A stretch of DNA of 59,560 nucleotides from NCBI RefSeq assembly GCF_022808675.1, contig NZ_JAKZKV010000005.1:325953-385512 (forward strand). The letters are read 5' to 3'. Within the stretch, counting starts at the first letter, position 1; each line of letters begins with the position of its first letter. The translations under genes and the position numbers were made by a program. The stretch comes from Parabacteroides sp. FAFU027. GTDB lineage: Bacteria; Bacteroidota; Bacteroidia; Bacteroidales; UBA7332. Below are positions 49,401 to 58,502 of this stretch, piece by piece. Under the pieces are notes generated by a model. That model had not been told where the DNA came from and did not search any database. It saw nothing but the letters and a program-made list of their open reading frames with translations.

Positions 49401-51326
49401 ATGAAACGAATAATACTTACCCTGAGTCTTGCCTGCATAACATCTGTAATATCAGGTGCTGTATCCAAATCCGTCAATGTTGCATCCGCAGGCACGTTGA
49501 GTACCTTACTCACTTCTACAGAAAGGACGACAGTCACAGATCTCACCGTAACCGGTACAATTGATGCCCGGGATTTCAAATTTATGCGGGACAATATTTC
49601 ACAGCTCGCCAATTTGAATCTATCGGGGGTAACTATCGCTGCTTATTCCGGTACCGGCGGTACCAGCGTCCGCAGTACTGCAACTTATGCAGCCAATGAA
49701 ATGCCGGTATCATCATTCAACACCAAAAGTTTGTTGACCTCGATAACTTTGCCCACTTCCATAACGTCAATTGGTGATTCAGTTTTCTATAACTGTATAA
49801 AGCTTGCCGGAACACTTTCCATTCCCGATCCTGTGACTTCTATCGGAAAAGCAGCATTTACGAATACTGCCTTAACGGCCTTCTCCGTTGGTAGTGGAAA
49901 CAGTAGCTTCTCTGTTATTGATGGGATACTTTTCAATAAGCTCCAAACCACATTGCTTCTCTGTCCGTATGGCAAAACAACAGCCAATTATACTATTCCC
50001 TCTACAGTCACGTCTGTGGGAGATGCAGCTTTTTATGGTTGCTCCGGAATAACCGGGATATTGACCATTCCTTCGTCTGTTACCACCATTGGGATTAAAG
50101 CATTTATGAACTGTACTGGTCTTTCATCCGGATTGACATTGCCCACTTCGATAATTACGATAAAGGATAGCGCATTCTTAAACTGTTACCGACTGACAGG
50201 AACCCTCACTATTCCCACATCAGTTAATACCATCGGAGCTTTTGCTTTCAGCAGATGTTCGGGGCTTACGGGCATTCTGACTATCCCGGCGTCCGTCACC
50301 TCTATCGGAACAGCAGCCTTTGCGGGAAGCTCTATTACATCGTTTTCCGTAGCTGGTGATAACCCCACTTATTCCTCTTACAATAATCTGTTGTATAATA
50401 AAGACTTTACTACTTTACTTCAATATCCAACCGGAAAATCCGGTTCGTGTGCGATTCCCGGTACAGTTACTACAATTGCTGACTACGCATTTGCCTATGG
50501 GTACGGTTTAATTGGAAGTCTGACGATTCCCGCTTCCGTTACAACTATTGGTAACTATGCCTTTTATTACTGCAACCACCTCACCGGAAATCTGATTATC
50601 CCCAATACAGTCACCAACCTGGGAGAAGGAGCTTTTGCCAACTGCACCGGATTTAAAGGCTCTATTACAATATCAAATGCTTTGACAACGATCAACGATT
50701 ATACCTTTTACGAATGCACCGGGCTGACGGGAACATTAACTATTCCCTCCTCCGTCACGTCAATCGGGAGCAGCGCTTTCACCGATTGTGCCGCGTTGTC
50801 GGGTGCGCTCATTATTCCGGAGACAGTAAACACCCTCGGAGAAGAAGCTTTCTACGGATGCTACGGATTAACGGAATTATATCTGCCTGCCAATATCGGT
50901 GTAATCCCCGATTACTGTTTTTTCGGATGTATTGGCCTTACAAAGATTCAATCGGCCCGTCCTACAGCACCTTCAATCGGCATGCACACATTTGAAGATG
51001 TGGACTTTACCACTTGCCAGCTCATCATCCCGACAGGTTCAACAAGTTCTTACCAGTCTGCACCATATTGGTCATATTTTACCACTATAACGGAACAAAA
51101 CTTCACTACAATAGTCAATACAATCCAGGAGCAGATCCGTGTTTATGCTGCGAATGGACAGATCATCGTTGAATGCAGTCAGTCCGGCACCCTGATTCAA
51201 ATCTATAGTGTGAGAGGACAACTTGTTAAGGTCATGCAAAGTCAGAAAGGCAAACTGGCGATTGACTTGCCTGATGGCATTTACATTATTCGGTTTGGTA
51301 ACCGCTCATTCAAGGTTATGCTGTAA
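49401..51326 (+). CDS. BspA-like leucine-rich-repeat surface protein 2
   Basis: A 641-residue paralogue, the longest of the four. It has a signal peptide (MKRIILTLSLACITSVISGA), the shared N-module (ARDFKFMRDNISQLANLNLS), then many LRR_5 units with GTLTIPSSVTSIGSSAFTDC. Two non-repeat inserts contain SVIDGILFNKLQTTLLLCPYG and SSYNNLLYNKDFTTLLQYPT, which also appear as NGGVLFNKTQTTLLQCPSSL in gene 1. The C-terminus is LIQIYSVRGQLVKVMQSQKG and DLPDGIYIIRFGN, a T9SS-type end. It starts 39 bases after gene 1. Confidence 0.9.
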   Translation: MKRIILTLSLACITSVISGAVSKSVNVASAGTLSTLLTSTERTTVTDLTVTGTIDARDFKFMRDNISQLANLNLSGVTIAAYSGTGGTSVRSTATYAANEMPVSSFNTKSLLTSITLPTSITSIGDSVFYNCIKLAGTLSIPDPVTSIGKAAFTNTALTAFSVGSGNSSFSVIDGILFNKLQTTLLLCPYGKTTANYTIPSTVTSVGDAAFYGCSGITGILTIPSSVTTIGIKAFMNCTGLSSGLTLPTSIITIKDSAFLNCYRLTGTLTIPTSVNTIGAFAFSRCSGLTGILTIPASVTSIGTAAFAGSSITSFSVAGDNPTYSSYNNLLYNKDFTTLLQYPTGKSGSCAIPGTVTTIADYAFAYGYGLIGSLTIPASVTTIGNYAFYYCNHLTGNLIIPNTVTNLGEGAFANCTGFKGSITISNALTTINDYTFYECTGLTGTLTIPSSVTSIGSSAFTDCAALSGALIIPETVNTLGEEAFYGCYGLTELYLPANIGVIPDYCFFGCIGLTKIQSARPTAPSIGMHTFEDVDFTTCQLIIPTGSTSSYQSAPYWSYFTTITEQNFTTIVNTIQEQIRVYAANGQIIVECSQSGTLIQIYSVRGQLVKVMQSQKGKLAIDLPDGIYIIRFGNRSFKVML

Positions 51327-51423
51327 GTATTTTCTTTTCAGTCATGTAAAAGAAGTGTCAGGAAGCCTGCTTTGTCGGGCTTCCTGAATCACTTTTCTAA
51401 CCTAACCTTATAAACGACCAACC

Positions 51424-52857
51424 ATGAAAAACATTATCTTACTCCTTAGTCTCTTCTTGCTGAATACAATTGCATCCGGACAAGTCAGCAAAACCGTAAA
51501 CGTTGGTACAGCAGGGACTTTAAACACATTGCTCACGACTACTGAGGCCACAACCGTAACCGATCTGACTATATCCGGGAGCATAGATGCCCGCGACTTT
51601 AAGTTTATGCGGGACAATATGACGGCACTTATCAGCCTCGATTTGTCAGGCGTTGGTATTGTTAGCTACTCCGGAGCTGAAGGAACCACTTCTTCCGCAA
51701 TCACATACCCAGCCAATGAAATCCCCCAACGTGGCTTATACAACAAAAATGGACTAAAAACCATTACACTACCCATATCTCTGACATCTATCGGGGATAT
51801 GGCGTTTGCCAGTTGCAGCGGATTGTCAGGAATTACCTTTCCGGCATCCCTGGTAACCGTTGGGCAAAGTGCATTTTCAAACTGTTCCGGACTGAAGGGT
51901 GACCTGGTTTTTCCCAATTCGGTAACAGATATCGGAGCAAGTGCTTTTTATCAATGTAACAGTTTAGACGGGAACCTGTCTCTTTCCAGCTCATTAAAGA
52001 CAATTGGCTCCTCTGCGTTCTCATACTGTACAAAACTGAAAGGCAACCTCGTGATTCCCAACTCGGTTACGGCTATGGGAGAAAGTTCTTTTAAGAACTG
52101 TTACGGATTTACCGGAACACTGACACTATCAAACTCTTTAACCGAAATCAGCACAGCTACTTTTGCAAATTGCTCAGCATTAAGCGGCTCATTAGTTATT
52201 CCCGGATCTATAACGGTTATTGGGCCTGATGCTTTTTCCTCATGTGAAAAACTTTCCGGCTCACTCACCTTCCCCAACTCCGTGACAACTATCGGAGAAG
52301 GTGCATTCCATTGGTGCTATGGACTGTCAGGAACACTGACTATACCAAACTCTGTCACTTCTATCGGTGCTGCTGTTTTTCAATATTGTTCTTATATAGA
52401 AGAACTTTACCTAAGCAAAAATATCAGCACCATCCCACAAAGTACATTCGGTGGATTTTATGCTTTGAATATAGTTAAAGCGACGAATCCTGTTCCCCCG
52501 GCTATTACAAGCACAACATTCTCCGGAGTACCATACAGCACCTGCACTCTATATGTTCCTATCGGGAAAAAAGCGGTATACAAAGCTGCATCTTATTGGT
52601 CAAACTTCCAGATTGTCTCGGAAATGGATTTTACAGCTGCGACAAATAACGTAGTAATTAGCAAAAATGATGTTTACACTACGAATGGCCAGCTCATAGT
52701 TGAATGCAGTCAGTCAGACGCCCTGATTCAAATCTATAGCGTGACGGGGCAGCTCATCAAGGTCTTGCAATGTCAGGAAGGCAAACTCGCGATTGACTTG
52801 CCTAACGGCATGTACATTATTCGCTTGGGTAATCATTTTCACAAGATTATCCTGTAA
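51424..52857 (+). CDS. BspA-like leucine-rich-repeat surface protein 3
   Basis: A 477-residue paralogue with signal peptide (MKNIILLLSLFLLNTIASG), shared N-module (SGSIDARDFKFMRDNMTAL), then LRR_5 units (GNLVIPNSVTAMGESSFKNC). The C-terminal 70 residues are nearly those of protein 2 (VECSQSDALIQIYSVTGQLI, then LPNGMYIIRLGN). A hairpin-forming stretch AGTGTCAGGAAGCCTGC...TTCCTGAATCACTT lies before it. The 5' leader CTAACC(T/A)AACCTTATAAA is shared with gene 4. The very similar 3' ends of genes 2 and 3 would allow recombination. Confidence 0.9.
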   Translation: MKNIILLLSLFLLNTIASGQVSKTVNVGTAGTLNTLLTTTEATTVTDLTISGSIDARDFKFMRDNMTALISLDLSGVGIVSYSGAEGTTSSAITYPANEIPQRGLYNKNGLKTITLPISLTSIGDMAFASCSGLSGITFPASLVTVGQSAFSNCSGLKGDLVFPNSVTDIGASAFYQCNSLDGNLSLSSSLKTIGSSAFSYCTKLKGNLVIPNSVTAMGESSFKNCYGFTGTLTLSNSLTEISTATFANCSALSGSLVIPGSITVIGPDAFSSCEKLSGSLTFPNSVTTIGEGAFHWCYGLSGTLTIPNSVTSIGAAVFQYCSYIEELYLSKNISTIPQSTFGGFYALNIVKATNPVPPAITSTTFSGVPYSTCTLYVPIGKKAVYKAASYWSNFQIVSEMDFTAATNNVVISKNDVYTTNGQLIVECSQSDALIQIYSVTGQLIKVLQCQEGKLAIDLPNGMYIIRLGNHFHKIIL

Positions 52858-52952
52858 ACGATCTTTTTTAATCATGCCAAAGAAGTGTCCGGAAGCCTGC
52901 AGCATTAGGGTTTCGGAGTCTCATCTAACCAAACCTTATAAAACACCTAACC

Positions 52953-54455
52953 ATGAAAAACTTATTATTTATCCTAAGCCTATTCCTGCTGAATACAGTT
53001 GCTTTCGGACAAGTCAGCAAAACCGTAAACGTCACCACAGCAGGAACTTTGAACTCATTGATTACTTCAACTGAAAAAACCACCATTACTGATTTGACTG
53101 TAACGGGTACTATTGACGCAAGTGATGTCAAATTCTTACGGGATGAAATGACCGTTCTAACCAATTTAGATTTGTCAGCAAGCAATATTGCGGCATATAC
53201 CGGAACCGGAGGGACATATTCCACGGCATCGCTTAGCTATCCGGCTAATGAAATACCCAAACGGGCTTTCTTCTATAAAACCGGACTTAAGAGCATTAAA
53301 TTGCCGAGTTCGACAACATCAATTGGTGATTACGCCTTTAACTATTGTTCCGGAATAAACAGCGTTATATTACCGGATCATGTTCAGAAAATCGGAGATC
53401 TGTCTTTTGCCAGTTGTACAGGATTAACGGAAGTTACCTTTCCAGCGTCATTAGTAACTATTGGTTCTTCTTCATTTTCAAATTGTTCAGCACTGACAGG
53501 AAATCTGGTCATACCCAATTCCGTTACCACAATCGGGAGTTATGCTTTTACTCAATGTACTGGATTAAATGGCACTCTGACATTTCCAGGTTCTTTAACG
53601 ACCATTGGTACTGCCGCATTTTCATATTGTTCAGGGCTAAAAGGGAATCTCCTAATTCCGAATTCTGTTACGACTATAGGTGAAAGGGTATTTCAAAATT
53701 GTTCCGGATTCACAGGAAATCTTTCAATCTCAAATTCATTAACAGCTATAAATCCTTTTACATTCTCTAATTGCACTGGACTAACTGGTACATTAATTAT
53801 ACCAACGACTGTAACGACAATAGGAAATAATGCTTTTGCACTCTGTTCCGGGTTAACCGGTTCATTAACTATTCCAGGCTCGGTTTCCTCTATCGGGAAT
53901 GCATCTTTCATGTATTGCAACGGTCTGATCGGAACCTTGACAATTCCTAATTCTGTAACTTCTATCGGCACTTCAACCTTTGCTTATTGCTCCGGATTTG
54001 AAGAATTATATCTAAGTAAAAATTTAACCTCTATACCTACTGAAACATTTGCAGGATGTTCTGGTTTAAAAACAATTCAGGCAGCCAATCCTATACCTCC
54101 GAATATTATTCCTTCCACTTTTTCTTTAGTCGATTATCTAAATTGCCTGCTTTATGTTCCCATAGGATCAAAATCAGCCTATCAAACAGACCCGATCTGG
54201 TCATTATTCTCAAATATATCCGAAAAGGACTTTCCATCCGCAATCAGAAATACCAATATTAACGGATTAAAAATCTATACAAATCAAAATCAGATTTCTA
54301 TTGAAGACTGCGATGCATCCGTTCAACTCTTCACATCAACAGGAGCTTATATCAAAACCATTTACCCTCAATCCAGCAGAATAGCAATTGATTTACCGAA
54401 AGGCTTATACATTCTGAAGATTGGAGAATACACAACCAAAGTAGTTCTATATTAA
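52953..54455 (+). CDS. BspA-like leucine-rich-repeat surface protein 4
   Basis: A 500-residue paralogue with signal peptide (MKNLLFILSLFLLNTVAFGQ), the shared N-module with one change (DASDVKFLRDEMTVLTNLD), LRR_5 units of regular length (GSLTIPGSVSSIGNASFMYC), and a divergent T9SS-type end (VQLFTSTGAYIKTIYPQS, then DLPKGLYILKIGEYTTKVVL). It is closest to gene 3 in leader and signal peptide, and more A/T-rich. It ends the tandem array; a GNAT gene begins 15 bases later but is probably unrelated. Confidence 0.9.
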   Translation: MKNLLFILSLFLLNTVAFGQVSKTVNVTTAGTLNSLITSTEKTTITDLTVTGTIDASDVKFLRDEMTVLTNLDLSASNIAAYTGTGGTYSTASLSYPANEIPKRAFFYKTGLKSIKLPSSTTSIGDYAFNYCSGINSVILPDHVQKIGDLSFASCTGLTEVTFPASLVTIGSSSFSNCSALTGNLVIPNSVTTIGSYAFTQCTGLNGTLTFPGSLTTIGTAAFSYCSGLKGNLLIPNSVTTIGERVFQNCSGFTGNLSISNSLTAINPFTFSNCTGLTGTLIIPTTVTTIGNNAFALCSGLTGSLTIPGSVSSIGNASFMYCNGLIGTLTIPNSVTSIGTSTFAYCSGFEELYLSKNLTSIPTETFAGCSGLKTIQAANPIPPNIIPSTFSLVDYLNCLLYVPIGSKSAYQTDPIWSLFSNISEKDFPSAIRNTNINGLKIYTNQNQISIEDCDASVQLFTSTGAYIKTIYPQSSRIAIDLPKGLYILKIGEYTTKVVLY

Positions 54456-54470
54456 CCGGATTATATCTCC

Positions 54471-55253
54471 ATGAAAATCATCGATATCACCCCCGAAAAC
54501 CAGCACCACTATTTCTGCTGTCTTGAAGAATGGTCTGACGACATCAAAGAAGCCGGAGACTTTAAGCAAAAGTGGTACGAAAAGATGAAAGACAAAGGCA
54601 TCAGGGTAAAATATGCCGTAGATGATCACGGAATCATCGGCGGTATGATTCAATACATACCCATCGAGCATTCCATGTTTGAGGGCAAGAATCTCTATGT
54701 CGTGCTCTGCATCTGGGTACACGGGCACAAACAAGGACGCGGGGATTATCGCCATCGAGGAATGGGGAAAGCCCTGATTCTAGCGGCAGAAGAGGATTGT
54801 CGTGAGCTTGGCGCTGATGGGCTGGTCACGTGGGGCTTGATACTTCCGGTCTTTATGCGGGCCTCGTGGTTTAAACGGCAGGGGCATAAAGTGGTGGACA
54901 AATACGGGATGATGCGGCTATTGTGGAAACCATTTAATGAAGACGCCATTGCACCTAAATTTATCCGGCCACAAAAACTTCCGGCGAAAGGCTCCGGTAA
55001 AGTCAATGTAACCCTCTTCCGAAACGGATGGTGTCCGGTAATGACGCTTGCCTATGAGCGGGTTAAACGGGCTTCGGAGGAATTCCCCGGAAAGATTGAG
55101 ATCGTAGAATATGACACCACCAATCGTGAGATTGTAAATGAATGGGGAATCTCCGACGCACTATATATCGACGGCAAAGAGGTGCGAACCGGTCCTCCAC
55201 CTTCATTTGAAAAAATACGACGCAAGGTAGCCAGAAGGGTCAGGAAACTTTAG
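54471..55253 (+). CDS. GNAT acetyltransferase fused to a thioredoxin-like domain
   Basis: A 260-residue protein. Residues about 1-150 are a GNAT domain with the acetyl-CoA loop RGDYRHRGMGKALI (here GRGDYRHRGMGKAL) and the later LGADGLVTWGLILPVFMRAS. Residues about 175-260 resemble a thioredoxin-like domain (NVTLFRNGWCPVMTLAYERV, then KIEIVEYDTTNREIVNEWGI and DALYIDGKEVRTGPPPS). Only one cysteine is in the WCPV position, so it is not a normal CxxC redox site. The stop codon abuts the stop of the next, convergent gene with no base between. Confidence 0.85.
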   Translation: MKIIDITPENQHHYFCCLEEWSDDIKEAGDFKQKWYEKMKDKGIRVKYAVDDHGIIGGMIQYIPIEHSMFEGKNLYVVLCIWVHGHKQGRGDYRHRGMGKALILAAEEDCRELGADGLVTWGLILPVFMRASWFKRQGHKVVDKYGMMRLLWKPFNEDAIAPKFIRPQKLPAKGSGKVNVTLFRNGWCPVMTLAYERVKRASEEFPGKIEIVEYDTTNREIVNEWGISDALYIDGKEVRTGPPPSFEKIRRKVARRVRKL

Positions 55254-56099
55254 TCAGAATTTATATTCAACCGAGAAATTCACGTAAAAAGGATGTGATG
55301 TAAACTCACCACTCTGCACATGCAACGGAATGGCATAAGTAGGTGTTACACTGAATGACAAATCATGGTAACTATAACCAACCGGCAAAGCCAGATCTAT
55401 ATCAACCAGATTAAATTGGGAATATTCAGAGGTCTGCACTGTAGAAGTGGTTGATGCAGCTGTTGTTTCGGCCTTCTTACCGTGTAGTTTTATCTTATTC
55501 ACCCTGTTCTTCAGGTACTCGGCATAGAGATTCTGCGTTCCTGCAAATCCGGTAACCGTCGGGTTTACCGACAAGGTATTATTTCCTTTACTGAAAACCT
55601 GAATCCATCTGGACAATGAGGAGGTAAGCGTAAAATCACTCTTATTTCCAAAATCATAATCGGCATTGAGAGACCATTCGAAGATTTTGGCATCATAGGA
55701 TAATCCGGCAGAGGTTACACCTTTTATCTCTGATTTTACCTGAGTACTGTATTTGCTGTTGAAATAAGCGCTATAGGAAAGAGCACCTTTCAGTTTATCC
55801 TTAATCAGAGTAAAATCATAACCGGTCTGCAGAATAGACTGATCCAGTACATTATCCTTGCGATTCGGATAGAAGTTAAGGGTTCCGTTTATATATCCGC
55901 CGAATTTAAAGTGATAACCGAGCGTTGTCCCGATATAGGGAGTGACAATCGAATCGGACCTACCTTCCCAAACCGAGTTTGTCGAATAATTCATTGAAGC
56001 CGTGAAATATGATGTCTTCTCTTCGGCTTCATCTTCAGCCAGCATATTCACAGAAAAACAAACAAGAAGCAATAACAACAAAGCCAATTTACTATTCAT
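55254..56099 (-). CDS. Outer-membrane beta-barrel protein, unknown
   Basis: A 281-residue protein with a signal peptide (MNSKLALLLLLLVCFSVNML). The mature part alternates strands: SYFTASMNYSTNSVWEGRSD, IGTTLGYHFKFGGYINGTLN, then KGALSYSAYFNSKYSTQVKS and a final VNFSVEYKF ending in aromatic F, as outer-membrane barrels do. A Thr/Ser-rich insertion (KKAETTAASTTSTVQTSEY) is a likely loop. Similar to Gcw_chp-like barrels, but not assigned. Convergent with the GNAT gene. Confidence 0.75.
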   Translation of the reverse strand: MNSKLALLLLLLVCFSVNMLAEDEAEEKTSYFTASMNYSTNSVWEGRSDSIVTPYIGTTLGYHFKFGGYINGTLNFYPNRKDNVLDQSILQTGYDFTLIKDKLKGALSYSAYFNSKYSTQVKSEIKGVTSAGLSYDAKIFEWSLNADYDFGNKSDFTLTSSLSRWIQVFSKGNNTLSVNPTVTGFAGTQNLYAEYLKNRVNKIKLHGKKAETTAASTTSTVQTSEYSQFNLVDIDLALPVGYSYHDLSFSVTPTYAIPLHVQSGEFTSHPFYVNFSVEYKF

Positions 56100-56126
56100 A
56101 CCACAAATATTTATTGTATTGAAAAT

Positions 56127-56663
56127 TCAAAGAAACATCTCACACCAAAGGTCAAACTTCTTCACGTGGTGCTCGCCATATTTCGCCATACTTTTGCGAA
56201 CTCCTTCCACCGACTTCTCTTTACCCGGCTTTGATTTGGAATAGAACTTATCTGAAAAGCAGATCAACTGTTCTTCCAGCGACACCGGACGCATATCACG
56301 GGGGACAATCGGGAAATTCATCTTGACGATATCATCCTTTGTGAGTCCTGTCCCGGTATGTCTTTCACATACTAATGCATGCTTAGGAAAGCCTTCCCTT
56401 GCTATTATATGGCTCCCTAAATAACCGTGTCGCAGGTAAGGATGTTCACCGTAACAACCGATTTCCGGCGCATTGGTCAGGTAAATGCCAATATCATGGA
56501 GCATGGCCGCCTCTTCCACAAACTTTAGGTCCAGTTCTAACTCAGGATGATCAAGAGCCAGGTCAAGGGCTTTGTCCGTAACCAGTCGGCTGTGATCGAC
56601 CAGAATGGGATATGCTTTACTATTTTCGGGGTAATATTTCTGTATGATCTCTAACGGGTCCAT
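56127..56663 (-). CDS. HD-domain phosphohydrolase
   Basis: A 178-residue HD-fold protein. Metal ligands are visible as YPILVDHSRLV (H), AAMLHDIGIY (HD), RHGYLGSHI (H) and CERHTGTGLTKDDI (H). The closing ICFSDKFYSKSKP completes the fold. Members hydrolyse phosphate esters of nucleotides or related compounds; the substrate is unknown. It shares a 42-base divergent gap with the muramidase gene. It lies 27 bases from the outer-membrane gene, same strand, possibly one unit. Confidence 0.88.
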   Translation of the reverse strand: MDPLEIIQKYYPENSKAYPILVDHSRLVTDKALDLALDHPELELDLKFVEEAAMLHDIGIYLTNAPEIGCYGEHPYLRHGYLGSHIIAREGFPKHALVCERHTGTGLTKDDIVKMNFPIVPRDMRPVSLEEQLICFSDKFYSKSKPGKEKSVEGVRKSMAKYGEHHVKKFDLWCEMFL

Positions 56664-56705
56664 CTATAAAAGCGTACTTTTGTACTACAAAATTACGCAT
56701 AACTT

Positions 56706-57887
56706 ATGAGAAAAGTCTGTTTAACAACATTAATCCTTACTATCGTTCCTTTCCTGAGTATGATTGGAGCCAATAAGGTGCTAAACGGAGCCGATTGCCT
56801 GGATAAGCTACTCCCTCTGATTAAAGGAAAAAAGATTGCGCTGGTCGTCAATCAGACCTCGGTATTGAAAGACAACCGCACGCATCTGGTGGATACACTG
56901 TTAGCGCAGAAAATAGGCATCAAAACCATCTTTGCCCCCGAACACGGATTTCGCGGAACGGCAGATGCAGGTGAAACTATTCATAACGAAACAGATAAAA
57001 AGACCGGTCTGCCCATCGTATCTCTTTACGGTAAAAACAAGAAACCGACTGCCGAACAACTACAAGGTATAGATGCCGTGATATTCGATATCCAAGACGT
57101 TGGAGCAAGATTCTACACCTACATCAGCACACTCTACTATGTGATGGAAGCCTGTGCCGATCAACATATCCGGTTAATCGTGCTGGACCGCCCCAATCCA
57201 AACGATTACGTGGATGGGCCGGTGATAAAGGATTCCCTGCGTTCATTTGTCGGGATTGTACCTATTCCCCTTTTGCACGGATTGACGGTTGGCGAATTTG
57301 CACAAATGGTCAACGGCGAACACTGGCTCAAAAGCAAAGAAAAGGTTTGTCCGTTGCAGGTGATCAAAGTGGAGGGATGGAAACATCACCAGCCTTATTC
57401 CCTACCCATAAAACCCTCCCCCAACCTGCCCAATGATCTGGCAGTCTCGTTATACCCTTCCCTCTGCCTTTTCGAAGCGACAGCGGTCAGTGTGGGACGC
57501 GGGACTACCTACCCATTTCAGGTCATCGGATATCCGGATAAACGATTCGGCTCGTTTACCTTCACTCCGGTTTCCTTGCCCGGTTTTGATAAGAATCCGG
57601 CGCAGAAAAACAGGCTGTGCTATGGGATTGATTTCCGCAAGAAATCATTTGAAGGCGGTTTTACCCTTAAGTTCTTCCTCGATTATTATAAAAAGTCCGG
57701 GCAGGGAGCCCTATTTTTCACTCAACCGCGCGGATTTGATCAGCTGATGGGAACCAGTCTTGTTCGAAAGATGATTATTGCCGGAAAAGGAGAAACAGAG
57801 ATTAAAGGATTGTGGCAGAAAGAGTTAAACAAATACAAAGAAACGCGCCGCAAATATCTGCTCTATGAAGAGACGGAATCCCGATGA
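56706..57887 (+). CDS. Exo-beta-N-acetylmuramidase NamZ-like (DUF1343)
   Basis: A 393-residue protein with signal peptide MRKVCLTTLILTIVPFLSMI. DUF1343 phrases are KIALVVNQTSVLKD, FAPEHGFRGTADAGE, the acidic YTYISTLYYVM region with FDIQDVGARF before it, VLDRPNPN, and LFEATAVSVGRGTTYPFQVI. Members related to Tannerella NamZ release terminal MurNAc from peptidoglycan fragments in the periplasm. A putative -7 box TACTTTTG lies at 56675-56682. It fits a peptidoglycan recycling role together with the M23 gene at 45 kb. Confidence 0.92.
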   Translation: MRKVCLTTLILTIVPFLSMIGANKVLNGADCLDKLLPLIKGKKIALVVNQTSVLKDNRTHLVDTLLAQKIGIKTIFAPEHGFRGTADAGETIHNETDKKTGLPIVSLYGKNKKPTAEQLQGIDAVIFDIQDVGARFYTYISTLYYVMEACADQHIRLIVLDRPNPNDYVDGPVIKDSLRSFVGIVPIPLLHGLTVGEFAQMVNGEHWLKSKEKVCPLQVIKVEGWKHHQPYSLPIKPSPNLPNDLAVSLYPSLCLFEATAVSVGRGTTYPFQVIGYPDKRFGSFTFTPVSLPGFDKNPAQKNRLCYGIDFRKKSFEGGFTLKFFLDYYKKSGQGALFFTQPRGFDQLMGTSLVRKMIIAGKGETEIKGLWQKELNKYKETRRKYLLYEETESR

Positions 57888-57925
57888 AATAAGGGCTGGA
57901 GACATAAAAATTTCTCTACGAAATA

Positions 57926-57956
57926 TTTGGCACGTTTAAATTTTATTGTACTTTTG
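57926..57956 (+). promoter_or_regulatory. Bacteroidota-type promoter of tRNA-Lys
   Basis: -33 TTTG (57926-57929) and -7 TACTTTTG (57949-57956) with a 19-base spacer, an exact match to the phylum consensus. Transcription should start about 16 bases before the tRNA. Confidence 0.8.
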
Positions 57957-57978
57957 CTGATACAAATCACCAACGATT

Positions 57979-58051
57979 GACTCCGTAGCTCAGTTGGTAG
58001 AGCAATTGACTCTTAATCAATGGGTCGAGGGTTCGAGCCCCTCCGGGGTCA
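57979..58051 (+). tRNA. tRNA-Lys, anticodon CTT
   Basis: A 73-base cloverleaf. The acceptor stem is GACTCCG/CGGGGTC (one T-G pair), the D stem GCTC/GAGC, the anticodon stem ATTGA/TCAAT with loop CTCTTAA (anticodon CTT), and the T stem GAGGG/CCCTC with loop TTCGAGC. Discriminator A, no encoded CCA. Confidence 0.97.
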
Positions 58052-58054
58052 CTG

Positions 58055-58083
58055 AAAAGCCACTAATTATTAGTGGCTTTTTT
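58055..58083 (+). terminator. Terminator after tRNA-Lys
   Basis: The stem AAAAGCCACTAAT/ATTAGTGGCTTTT with a 2-3-base loop continues in a T-run, 4 bases after the tRNA. Confidence 0.85.
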
Positions 58084-58153
58084 CTTTCAAAAAATACCTA
58101 CCTCGAAAAACAAGTCTCCAGTTTGCAAGTATACTCCAAATCCCCCCATACAA

Positions 58154-58498
58154 ATGACAAATAGGCCCAATATATTAGTAGTTTGTGGACGAAATAAGAA
58201 ACGGAGCAGGACAGCGGAGTCGATTTTCAAAAATGATAATCGGTTCAATATTCGTTCAGCCGGATTAAGTCCAAAAAGCGATAGAAAAATAACAGAGAAT
58301 GATTTAAACTGGGCTGACCTGATATTTGTAATGGAGACAGGACAGAGGGCTAAACTAAGGGAATTATATCGATATTTAGACATTCCTCCTATTGAGATTT
58401 TGAACATTCCGGACGACTACGAATTTATGGACAAAGATTTGATTGTTATACTAACTGACAGGATCAATAATACTTTAAGTCTCGTTTATCAATTGTAA
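58154..58498 (+). CDS. Low-molecular-weight protein tyrosine phosphatase-like protein
   Basis: A 114-residue protein from MTNRPNILVVCG; the frame extends upstream into the tRNA terminator, which is excluded. The active-site loop VVCGRNKKRSRTAE fits C-x5-R-S. Helix and strand order follows (FNIRSAGLSPKSDRKITEND, then WADLIFVMETGQRAKL). It is shorter than classical LMW-PTPs (about 150 residues), and the usual DPY catalytic Asp motif is replaced near IPDDYEF. Its stop is 4 bases from the next gene. Confidence 0.85.
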   Translation: MTNRPNILVVCGRNKKRSRTAESIFKNDNRFNIRSAGLSPKSDRKITENDLNWADLIFVMETGQRAKLRELYRYLDIPPIEILNIPDDYEFMDKDLIVILTDRINNTLSLVYQL

Positions 58499-58502
58499 TT
58501 AT

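Noticed and set aside
47754-54455. Regularly spaced repeats resembling a CRISPR array
   Set aside because: The repeats are codons of leucine-rich repeats in open frames with about 69-base periodicity and variable sequence; there are no constant repeats with unique spacers and no cas genes.
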